Below are positions 1-5,633 of a stretch of 6,321 nucleotides of DNA, piece by piece. The notes beneath the pieces are model-generated. The model was not told where the DNA came from. It saw nothing but the letters and a program-made list of their open reading frames with translations, and did no database searches. The stretch comes from Chloroflexota bacterium (GTDB lineage Bacteria; Chloroflexota; Dehalococcoidia; SM23-28-2; RBG-16-64-32), in NCBI GenBank assembly GCA_022565075.1, contig JADFKG010000120.1, forward strand, positions 1 through 6,321, given 5' to 3'. The position numbers and the translations under genes are program-made. How positions within the stretch are numbered: position 1 is the stretch's first letter; each line of letters begins with the position of its first letter.

Positions 1-596
<596 letters not shown>

Positions 597-697
597 GTAG
601 GTCCTCCTCCATCCCGGGACGCTGGGCTGGGTCACAGGGGCGCACTCAGCCCGCGTGGGTACGCTCCGGCGTATTGTATCGCAAGATCAGGGTCTCT
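597..697 (-). promoter_or_regulatory. katG leader / fluC-katG intergenic region with a candidate -10
   Basis: This is the 101-bp gap between the fluoride channel stop and katG. On the minus strand a TACAAT hexamer (673-678) could be a -10 box, which would give a leader of about 70 nt before the katG GTG. I see no good -35 at the matching distance. An inverted repeat GGGCTG/CAGCCC (about 17-nt loop, within roughly 623-652) has no U-tract, so it is not a convincing terminator. No OxyR, PerR or FurA box could be recognised. Whether katG is transcribed independently or by read-through from the upstream cluster cannot be decided here. Confidence 0.3.
603..610 (-). promoter_or_regulatory. Strong Shine-Dalgarno site deciding the katG GTG start
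   Basis: On the minus strand the sequence reads GGAGGAGG, then ACCTAC, then GTG. The 6-nt spacing is ideal. This supports the GTG at 594-596 over the in-frame ATG at codon 12. It is the strongest ribosome binding site seen in the window, consistent with high KatG expression. Confidence 0.8.
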
Positions 698-1075
698 TTA
701 CCTTGCGGCGCTCACGGCACCAGCGTGCGCTGCGGCGAACGCCGCGAACCCGATCGCCAGGCTGAGCACCACGTACAGCCCCGACTTCAGCGGATCGTCC
801 TCACGCATGTACTGCCAGCTCTCGTAGATGAACGTCGAGAACGTCGTCATCGCGCCGAGAAAGCCCACCGTCAGAAACGCCCTCACGTCCGGCGAGAAGG
901 CGTCACGCTCCTCGACCAGGCCCAGGACGACGCCGAGCAGCGCGCAGCCGAGTGCGTTGACGCCCAGTGTGCCCCAGGGGAACCCGATCCCCAGCTCGCC
1001 GTAAAGCCGCACCGCAAGCAGATAGCGAGCAACGGCGCCCAACGCGCCGCCTGCCGCCACCGCCAGTAGCGTCAT
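698..1075 (-). CDS. crcB: Fluoride ion channel CrcB/Fluc
   Basis: Small membrane protein of 125 aa that forms a dual-topology dimeric channel exporting fluoride from the cytoplasm. Family motifs are intact: GGALGAVARY at residues 9-18, FPWGTLGVN at 32-40 ending in the conserved pore Asn40, and GFLGAMTTFSTF at 71-82, which contains the TTFSTF segment with the fluoride-contacting phenylalanines (Phe79, Phe82) and the central sodium-site region. Four hydrophobic helices are visible, at about 2-22, 33-54, 66-90 and 98-122. Length is normal for a single-gene homodimeric Fluc. Its ATG (1073-1075) overlaps the stop of the upstream XdhC gene in an ATGA, implying translational coupling; the nearest SD-like element (GAAGG) is weak. 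No fluoride riboswitch can lie directly upstream because that sequence is coding. Confidence 0.95.
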   Translation of the reverse strand: MTLLAVAAGGALGAVARYLLAVRLYGELGIGFPWGTLGVNALGCALLGVVLGLVEERDAFSPDVRAFLTVGFLGAMTTFSTFIYESWQYMREDDPLKSGLYVVLSLAIGFAAFAAAHAGAVSAAR

Positions 1076-1890
1076 TCGCCGCGGCCTTCGTGGAGCGGAC
1101 GCCCGTCCCCACCGCGCCGCAGGAGGATGATCTCGGCCATCACGCTGACGGCGATCTCCGCCGGCGACTCGGCGCCGATGTCGAGGCCGATCGGCGTGTG
1201 TACCTGCGCGACCTCGTCCGGGTCCGCGCCCTCCTCAACGAGGTGTTTGAGCACGGCTTTCGCCCGCCGCCGCGAGCCGATCATGCCGACGTAGGCAGCG
1301 CCGCGACCGATGACGCCGCGCAGGCTCGCCTCGTCGTGCTTGTGGCCGCGCGTCACGGCGACGACGTAGGTCGTGCTGTCCAGCGGGTAGTCCGCCAGCA
1401 CTTCGTCGAAGCGGCCGCGGATCACGCGCTCGGCCTCCGGGAAGCGCTCCGGGTCGGCGTACTCCGGCCGGTCGTCGATCACGGTCACGCGGAAGCCGCA
1501 GAGGCTGGCGATCTCGGACAGCGCCTTGCCGACGTGGCCACCGCCGGCGATGACCAGCGCGCACGACTGTTCGTGCACCTCGACCATCACCTGGAACGCC
1601 TCGCCGGCAGCCTCGAGGCGAGTTAGCTCCTCGCCCTCGGAAGAGAGATAGACCGTGTGCACGCGGTGGCGCCGGAAGGCCTCCGCTGCGCCCGCAGTGA
1701 CCGCCGAATCGAGCGCGGCTACACCAAGCGAGCCGAGCGTCGAGCCGTCGGGCCGCACCAGCAGCTTCGCACCGACGCGCTCCCGCTGGCCATCGGGCGC
1801 GGCCATCAGCGTGGCCACGAGGACGGGATCGCCGCCCTCCAGCGCGCGCACGACCTGTCCGGTGATGCGGGCTTCGAGCGAGTCGGCCAT
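1072..1890 (-). CDS. xdhC: XdhC/CoxI-family molybdenum-hydroxylase maturation protein
   Basis: Protein of 272 aa. XdhC-family proteins bind molybdenum cofactor and help sulfurate and insert it into xanthine dehydrogenase-type enzymes. The N-terminal XdhC/CoxI domain (about 10-105) includes DPVLVATLMA and GSLGVAALDSAV. A Rossmann-type domain (about 110-258) begins with a nucleotide-binding loop, LVIAGGGHVGKAL (GGGHVG at 116-121). It continues with TVIDDRPEYAD (Asp139/Asp140 at the end of the second strand), VTRGHKHDEASLR at 179-191, YVGMIGSRRRA at 200-210 and the signature GLDIGAESPAEIAVSVMAEII at 235-255. The ATG is 8 bp after the VOC gene stop, and the 3' end overlaps crcB by 4 bp. No molybdenum enzyme or cofactor gene is in the window, so its client is unknown. 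The family call is firm; the exact client and role are inferred. Confidence 0.93.
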   Translation of the reverse strand: MADSLEARITGQVVRALEGGDPVLVATLMAAPDGQRERVGAKLLVRPDGSTLGSLGVAALDSAVTAGAAEAFRRHRVHTVYLSSEGEELTRLEAAGEAFQVMVEVHEQSCALVIAGGGHVGKALSEIASLCGFRVTVIDDRPEYADPERFPEAERVIRGRFDEVLADYPLDSTTYVVAVTRGHKHDEASLRGVIGRGAAYVGMIGSRRRAKAVLKHLVEEGADPDEVAQVHTPIGLDIGAESPAEIAVSVMAEIILLRRGGDGRPLHEGRGE

Positions 1891-1898
1891 CTCAGGCC

Positions 1899-2294
1899 CT
1901 ACGGACCCGTCCGGGCACTCTTGAATGCCAGAAACTCGATACGGTTGCCGCCGGGATCACGAGCGAAGAAGCGCACCCGGCCCTCGATCGGGATCGCCTC
2001 CTCCAGTTCGACGCCGTCGGCGCTGAGGCGCGTTCGCAAACCATCGAGGTCACTGGTGATGAGCGCTGGATGCCCGTCGCTGAGGCCGGGCTCACCGTCG
2101 GGGCGTTCTTCGAAGCGGAGGTGCAGCTCCTGATCACCGATGCGGTACCAGGCACCCGTGCGCCCAGCGTCGGAGAGCGATTGCGGACGCGGCATCTCCT
2201 CGAGGCCCAGCAGCTCGCCGTAGAAGCGCTTCGCCTCGCCGGCCTGGCCGGCCGGGACGATCATCTGCACGTGTTGAAGGCTGACGATAGCCAT
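1899..2294 (-). CDS. VOC superfamily (glyoxalase/bleomycin-resistance-like) protein
   Basis: Protein of 131 aa with the paired beta-alpha-beta-beta-beta architecture of the vicinal oxygen chelate fold. The first module starts LQHVQMIVPAG and continues through AKRFYGELLGLEEM to WYRIGDQELHLRFE. The second starts HPALITSDLDGLRTRL and ends RVRFFARDPGGNRIEFLAF, the typical DPxGNxIEF closing strand. Candidate metal ligands are His8, His58, His75 and Glu120, so a metal-dependent activity is possible. The superfamily includes glyoxalase I, dioxygenases, epimerases and antibiotic-binding proteins, and I cannot name a substrate. The ATG at 2292-2294 follows the YchF-like stop by 9 bp, with a modest AAGAG upstream, and the gene sits inside the leftward cluster. 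The fold assignment is secure and the function is unknown. Confidence 0.9.
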   Translation of the reverse strand: MAIVSLQHVQMIVPAGQAGEAKRFYGELLGLEEMPRPQSLSDAGRTGAWYRIGDQELHLRFEERPDGEPGLSDGHPALITSDLDGLRTRLSADGVELEEAIPIEGRVRFFARDPGGNRIEFLAFKSARTGP

Positions 2295-2303
2295 GGCGTG
2301 CTC

Positions 2304-3386
2304 TTAGACGTTGAAGAGGACGTTGATCACGTCGCCCTCCTGGACGACGTACGTCCGCCCTTCCTGTCGCAGCTGGCCGGCCTTTTTCGCCTCGTTGTGC
2401 GAGCCGAATTCAAGCAGCTTGTCCCAGGCGATCACTTCGGCGCGAATGAAGCCTCGCTCGATGTCGGTGTGGATGCGGCCAGCCGCCTGGAGAACCGTTG
2501 CGCCGTTGGGAATCGTCCAGGCGCGAGTGTCCTTCTCGCCGGCGGTGAAGAACGTGACGAGGCCCAGCATCTCACGCAGCGCCTCCAGGACGTGGTCCGT
2601 TGCCCCTTCGCCAGCGCCCATCTCGACCCGGAACTCCTTCGCCTCTTCCGGCGACAGCTCCGCCAGTTCCGCTTCCAGACGGGCGCAGAGAGCGGTGACC
2701 GACGTGCGCGTCCTGGCGTGCCGCTCGCGGAAGTTGGCCTCGATCGCGTCGCGCTCGGCGACCGCGCTTTCGCCGATGTTGACGAGGGCCAGCAGCGGCT
2801 TTAGCGTCAGCAGGCCGAAGTTGGCGAGCGCTTTGATCTCAGCTTCGTCCGTGATCAGGTCGCGGGGCGGCGTCTCGGCGTCCAGATGTTTCTTCACCCG
2901 CTTGAGCATCTCCGACTCGCGCCGCGCAGCATCACGCTCGGCGCCTTTGGCCGTGCGCGCCGTCGTGTCCACCTTCCCGAGCCGCCGGTCGACGATGCCA
3001 AGGTCGTGCAACAGCATCTCGGCATCGAACGCGCCGATGTCGCGATCGGCATCGATCGAGCCCGCCGGGTGCGCAACGTCATCACGCTCGAAGACGCGGA
3101 CGACGTGGATCAGGGCGTCGGCGCGTGCCAGCGCCTCGGCAGCAGATCCCGAGGGCGCGGCACCCCGTTCGAACAGCGTGGGCAGGTCGTGGAGGACGAC
3201 CTCAACGGGCGTGATCTTCTTCGCTCCGACAAGCTTGCCGAGCTTCTGCAGCCGCTCGTCCGGAATCTTGACCGCGCCGATAGCTTCGCCGCGACCGTCC
3301 GCCGAGGCGCTGCCGTGACCGGCCATGAGCGCCTTGAAGACGGTCGTCTTACCGGAGAAGGGGAGGCCGACGATCGCGAGGTCCAT
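2304..3386 (-). CDS. Divergent YchF/OLA1-type P-loop NTPase with C-terminal TGS-like (DUF933) domain
   Basis: Protein of 360 aa, close to the usual YchF length of about 363. YchF/OLA1 proteins are ribosome-associated, ATP-preferring members of the Obg GTPase group. The P-loop is GLPFSGKTT (7-15), where the family usually has GxPNVGKST. KIPDERLQKL (40-49), ALIHVVRVFE (91-100) and GSIDADRDIGAFDAEMLLHDL (109-129) match YchF collinearly. The G4-type motif is NIGE (203-206), the NxxE form linked to ATP preference. The C-terminal domain is well conserved: RAWTIPNGATVLQAAGRIHTD (288-308), GFIRAEVIAWDKLLEFGS, then EGRTYVVQEGDVINVLFNV at the very end. The oddity is the G3 region, which reads HDLP (66-69) instead of DIAG and is followed by a shortened loop. 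It heads the leftward cluster. No good SD precedes the ATG, and the candidate -10 ends only 10 nt upstream, so the mRNA may be leaderless. It could be a second, specialised paralog rather than the housekeeping YchF. Confidence 0.88.
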   Translation of the reverse strand: MDLAIVGLPFSGKTTVFKALMAGHGSASADGRGEAIGAVKIPDERLQKLGKLVGAKKITPVEVVLHDLPTLFERGAAPSGSAAEALARADALIHVVRVFERDDVAHPAGSIDADRDIGAFDAEMLLHDLGIVDRRLGKVDTTARTAKGAERDAARRESEMLKRVKKHLDAETPPRDLITDEAEIKALANFGLLTLKPLLALVNIGESAVAERDAIEANFRERHARTRTSVTALCARLEAELAELSPEEAKEFRVEMGAGEGATDHVLEALREMLGLVTFFTAGEKDTRAWTIPNGATVLQAAGRIHTDIERGFIRAEVIAWDKLLEFGSHNEAKKAGQLRQEGRTYVVQEGDVINVLFNV

Positions 3387-3396
3387 TACGACTCGC

Positions 3397-3426
3397 AGCG
3401 TAAGAGCGATACGTCACGAGGGTCAA
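3397..3426 (-). promoter_or_regulatory. Candidate sigma-70-type promoter of the leftward cluster
   Basis: On the minus strand TTGACC (3421-3426) is followed by an 18-nt spacer and TACGCT (3397-3402). This gives a good -35 and a -10 that keeps the TAnnnT bases. Transcription would begin within a few bases of the ATG at 3384-3386, which has no clear Shine-Dalgarno sequence, so a leaderless or near-leaderless message is implied. This is inference from spacing alone. Confidence 0.4.
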
Positions 3427-3436
3427 GGAAGGCCGC

Positions 3437-3464
3437 TTGACACACCGGGGTGCGCAGTTACCAT
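3437..3464 (+). promoter_or_regulatory. Candidate sigma-70-type promoter of the P450 gene
   Basis: A perfect TTGACA (3437-3442), a 16-nt spacer and TACCAT (3459-3464, four of six bases matching TATAAT). Predicted transcription start is about 3471, inside the palindrome at 3464-3483, giving a leader of about 50 nt. The -35 lies 10 bp from the oppositely oriented -35 of the leftward cluster. Confidence 0.55.
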
Positions 3465-3483
3465 AGTGACCGATCAGTCACTA
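3464..3483. promoter_or_regulatory. 20-bp palindrome, probable TetR-type operator controlling the P450
   Basis: The sequence TAGTGACCGATCAGTCACTA is an inverted repeat in which all but one symmetric base pair match. The core TGAC-CGATCA-GTCA has the size and symmetry typical of TetR-family operators. It begins at the last base of the proposed -10 and covers the expected transcription start, where a bound repressor would block the P450 promoter. It is about 40 bp from the leftward promoter's -35, so direct control of that promoter is less likely. The regulator family is inferred from operator shape; no regulator gene is in the window. Confidence 0.6.
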
Positions 3484-3503
3484 AGGCCGACAGCGACCGC
3501 CGA

Positions 3504-3509
3504 AGGGAG
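3504..3509 (+). promoter_or_regulatory. Ribosome binding site fixing the P450 start
   Basis: AGGGAG lies 10 nt before the ATG at 3520. The reading frame is open further upstream to 3325, but that upstream part crosses the promoter, the operator and the start of the divergent gene. The ATG at 3520 also matches where P450 proteins of this type begin (EFNPFTPGALADPYPMYREL). Confidence 0.7.
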
Positions 3510-3519
3510 ATCATCAACA

Positions 3520-4737
3520 ATGGTGACAGCGGAGTTCAATCCGTTCACCCCAGGAGCCCTGGCAGACCCCTACCCGATGTACCGGGAGCTACTGGCGCAC
3601 AACCCGGTCTCCTGGAACTCCGTCATGGAGACGTGGATATTCACTCGCTACGCAGACGTCGACGCCATCCTCACCCACCCGGCGATGTCCGCCGACCGGC
3701 GCAGCGGCAGCAACCGCTTCGCGGAGATGCAGCGCAAGCAGATCGAAGAGCAGCCCAACAGCCCGTTCAACCGCGCGCCGACGATGCTGACGACCGACCC
3801 GCCCGAGCACACGCGCCTGCGCGGCCTGGTCAGCAAGGCGTTCACGCCCCGGGCCGTGGAGAATCTGCGGCCGCGAATCCAGAATATCGTTGACGGACTT
3901 CTGGCCGACGTCGCCGACAAGGGCGAGATGGACCTCGTACAGGCTCTCGGTTACCCGCTGCCGGTGATCGTCATCGCGGAGCTGCTCGGCGTGCCAACGG
4001 AGGACCGCGGAAAGTTCAAGAAGTGGTCCGACGAAATCGTGGCGACGCTGGGCGGACCGTTCACGCCGCCGGAAGTGCTGCAGGCAGCGGCCAGTTCGAT
4101 CAACGAACTCACCGCCTACCTCTCGGAAGTGATCGATGACCGCCGCAAGAACCCGCGGGACGACCTGATAAGCGGCCTCGTCGCGGCCGAGGACGAGGGC
4201 AACGTCCTGAGCACGGAGGAGATCTACACGACGTTGGTCCTCTTGTTGGTCGCCGGCAACGAGACGACGACGCATTTGATCGACAACGGTATGCTGGCCC
4301 TGCTCAAGAACCCGGAGCAGGTCCAGCTGCTGCGGGACGACCCGTCGCTGATCAAGTCCGCCGTCGAGGAGCTGCTGCGCTTCACGGGGCCCGTGCAGGG
4401 CACCGGGCGCGTCTTGACGGAGGACGTCGAGATCGGCGGTCAGGCGATGAAGGCGCGCGAAACGGCGTTCGTCATTCTGGGCGCCGCCAATCACGACCCC
4501 GCGAAGTGGGGCGACGACGCGCACAAGCTGGACGTGACGCGAAACCCCATCGACCACGTCGGCCTTGGCGACGGCATTCACTTCTGCCTGGGCGCCCCCC
4601 TGGCCCGGGCCGAGGCGCAGATCGCCATCAGCACGATGCTCGAACGCTTCCCGAAGCTCAAGCTGGCCGTCGACGAGCCGGAGTGGGGCGGGACGTTCAT
4701 CATCCGCGGCGTCAAGAGCCTGCCGCTGACGTTCTAG
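3520..4737 (+). CDS. Cytochrome P450, soluble bacterial type
   Basis: Haem-thiolate monooxygenase of 405 aa, the usual size of soluble bacterial class I P450s, which take electrons from a ferredoxin and reductase. It has no signal peptide or membrane anchor. The N-terminus is NPFTPGALADPYPMYREL. The C-helix contains TTDPPEHTRLRGLVSKAFTP (91-110), with the haem-propionate-contacting HTRLR. The I-helix oxygen-activation motif AGNETT (245-250) has the Glu248-Thr249 acid-alcohol pair. The K-helix ExxR is Glu284-Arg287 in EELLRFTGPVQGTGR. The haem loop is GLGDGIHFCLGAPLARAE with ligand Cys356; the usual Phe at ligand minus 7 is Leu349. The first part resembles CYP107-like and related bacterial P450s, but I cannot assign a CYP family or substrate. 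It is a single-gene unit with its own promoter, probable TetR-type operator and terminator. No redox partner is nearby. Confidence 0.95.
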   Translation: MVTAEFNPFTPGALADPYPMYRELLAHNPVSWNSVMETWIFTRYADVDAILTHPAMSADRRSGSNRFAEMQRKQIEEQPNSPFNRAPTMLTTDPPEHTRLRGLVSKAFTPRAVENLRPRIQNIVDGLLADVADKGEMDLVQALGYPLPVIVIAELLGVPTEDRGKFKKWSDEIVATLGGPFTPPEVLQAAASSINELTAYLSEVIDDRRKNPRDDLISGLVAAEDEGNVLSTEEIYTTLVLLLVAGNETTTHLIDNGMLALLKNPEQVQLLRDDPSLIKSAVEELLRFTGPVQGTGRVLTEDVEIGGQAMKARETAFVILGAANHDPAKWGDDAHKLDVTRNPIDHVGLGDGIHFCLGAPLARAEAQIAISTMLERFPKLKLAVDEPEWGGTFIIRGVKSLPLTF

Positions 4738-4763
4738 CGCATCTCTTCTTTGACCCGAAAGAG

Positions 4764-4800
4764 AACCGCTCCGCCATTACGACGGAGCGGTTTCGCTTGC
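4764..4800 (+). terminator. Intrinsic terminator of the P450 gene
   Basis: Twenty-six bases after the P450 stop is a 10-bp perfect stem, AACCGCTCCG (4764-4773) with CGGAGCGGTT (4783-4792), with a 9-nt loop. It is followed by TTTCGCTTGCTTGTC (counting from the last stem bases), a moderately T-rich tail. The stem is strong but the T-tract is interrupted, so termination may be incomplete. Confidence 0.75.
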
Positions 4801-4803
4801 TTG

Positions 4804-4841
4804 TCGTCACAGGACACCTTGCCGTAGACATCCTGTGACGA
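4804..4841. repeat. Perfect 11-bp inverted repeat with 16-nt loop
   Basis: TCGTCACAGGA (4804-4814) is repeated inverted as TCCTGTGACGA (4831-4841). There is no T-tract on either strand, so it is not a standard terminator. It lies between the P450 terminator and the trhA upstream region. It could be a second mRNA-stabilising hairpin, a protein-binding site or a fragment of a dispersed palindromic repeat. Confidence 0.6.
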
Positions 4842-4842
4842 G

Positions 4843-4862
4843 CCCAAAAGGGAGGGTTTGGG
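4843..4862. repeat. Short inverted repeat CCCAAA/TTTGGG
   Basis: CCCAAA (4843-4848) and TTTGGG (4857-4862) flank an 8-nt purine loop, AGGGAGGG. It lies 1 bp after the preceding 11-bp inverted repeat. The stem is short, and function, if any, is unknown. Confidence 0.35.
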
Positions 4863-4892
4863 ACCATAACATTAGACGGCTGCCCCCGGCGA

Positions 4893-4954
4893 CCGTTACA
4901 CTACGCCAACGCCTTCACGCCACCTCAACCACACGTTGGCGCCAAGCGTAACGG
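4893..4954. repeat. Long imperfect inverted repeat upstream of trhA
   Basis: CCGTTAC (4893-4899) pairs with GTAACGG (4948-4954), and CGCCAACG (4904-4911) pairs with CGTTGGCG (4934-4941). The two stem blocks are separated by an asymmetric internal loop in which two more pairs (4901-4902 with 4945-4946) can form. The apical loop is 22 nt. The right arm also contains a perfect 10-bp palindrome, TTGGCGCCAA (4936-4945). The structure ends 22 bp before the trhA ATG, so it could be a leader structure or a paired operator. I could not identify a confident promoter in 4842-4976; a weak TACACT (4897-4902) overlaps the left arm. Confidence 0.5.
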
Positions 4955-4976
4955 CCGTGCGAGGATACTGTTGCAC

Positions 4977-5633
4977 ATGATGAGGGTTGGGATATTGGAC
5001 GAGCGCAGGCCCCTTCTACGGGGTTATTTTCACCTCGCCGCCGCGCTGGCGGCCGTTGCCGGCTTCGTCGTCCTTCTCTCGCTAGCCGACTCGCCGCGGG
5101 CCTACATCGGCGGCGCCATCTTCGCCACCAGCCTGATCGCCCTCTATACGATCAGCGGCACCTATCACACGATCACCTGGGGACGCCGCGCGCACGCCGT
5201 CCTCAAGCGCCTGGACCACGCGATGATCTTCGTGCTCATCGCCGGCACTTACACCCCGCTCTGCCTGCTGGCCGCCAGCGATCCCTGGGGCCTCAGGCTA
5301 CTCGCCGTCGTCTGGTCGATCGCCGGCATGGGGATCGCGCTCAAACTCGTGTGGCCGCACGCGCCGCGCTGGCTCAGCGTCGGGCTCTACATGGCGACAG
5401 GCTGGATCGCGCTCGTAGCGGCGACGGAGCTGACAGACTGGTTCGCGCTCGTGCCGCTCCTCTTGCTTGGCGGCGGCGGCCTGCTCTACTCGGCCGGCGG
5501 CGTGATCTACGCCCTACGCTGGCCGGACCCGTTCCCCAGCGTCTTCGGCTACCACGAGGTCTTCCACCTGCTCGTCATCGGCGGCAGCGTCCTGCACTAC
5601 TCGCTCGTCGCCGGCTACCTGATGACGGCCTAG
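4977..5633 (+). CDS. trhA: Hemolysin III / TrhA family membrane protein (PAQR superfamily)
   Basis: Integral membrane protein of 218 aa with seven hydrophobic helices at about 17-37, 43-60, 80-100, 106-125, 133-150, 155-178 and 196-214. PAQR hallmark residues that would form the intramembrane metal site are present: Ser60 and His64 in SGTYH, Asp80-His81 in KRLDHAMIF, and His193 and His197 in GYHEVFHLLVIGGSVLHY. TrhA has been linked to membrane-lipid homeostasis in bacteria; the haemolysin name is historical and does not imply toxicity. The N-terminus (RRPLLRGYFHLAAALAA) belongs to the group with an RGxxH motif instead of ENxxTH. Start choice is uncertain: GAGGA (4961-4965) is 5 nt before an in-frame TTG at 4971, 11 nt before the ATG at 4977 and 14 nt before the ATG at 4980. 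I chose the first ATG. Its 3' end overlaps the convergent glycosylase gene by 120 bp. Confidence 0.92.
   Translation: MMRVGILDERRPLLRGYFHLAAALAAVAGFVVLLSLADSPRAYIGGAIFATSLIALYTISGTYHTITWGRRAHAVLKRLDHAMIFVLIAGTYTPLCLLAASDPWGLRLLAVVWSIAGMGIALKLVWPHAPRWLSVGLYMATGWIALVAATELTDWFALVPLLLLGGGGLLYSAGGVIYALRWPDPFPSVFGYHEVFHLLVIGGSVLHYSLVAGYLMTA

Noticed and set aside
612..619. Palindrome TCCCGGGA in the katG leader
   Set aside because: An 8-bp GC-rich palindrome is expected by chance at this composition, and nothing around it supports a binding site.
1076..1140. Fluoride riboswitch upstream of crcB
   Set aside because: The region codes for the conserved C-terminus of the XdhC protein and crcB overlaps it by 4 bp. 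I see no fluoride riboswitch core motif here or upstream of the cluster promoter.
967..1626. 219-codon plus-strand open frame
   Set aside because: It lies antisense to the XdhC and crcB genes, has Arg/Ala/His-rich composition with no domain, and is a typical high-GC shadow frame.
2311..3318. 335-codon plus-strand open frame
   Set aside because: It is antisense to the YchF-like gene, Ser/Arg-rich low-complexity, with no recognisable fold or RBS. The minus-strand protein has clear family motifs.
3325..3519. N-terminal extension of the P450 frame to 3325
   Set aside because: It would cross the divergent gene start, the promoter and the operator palindrome. A good SD and family-like N-terminus support the ATG at 3520.
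3589..4581. 330-codon minus-strand open frame
   Set aside because: It is antisense to the P450, whose motifs are intact throughout. The composition is that of a shadow frame.
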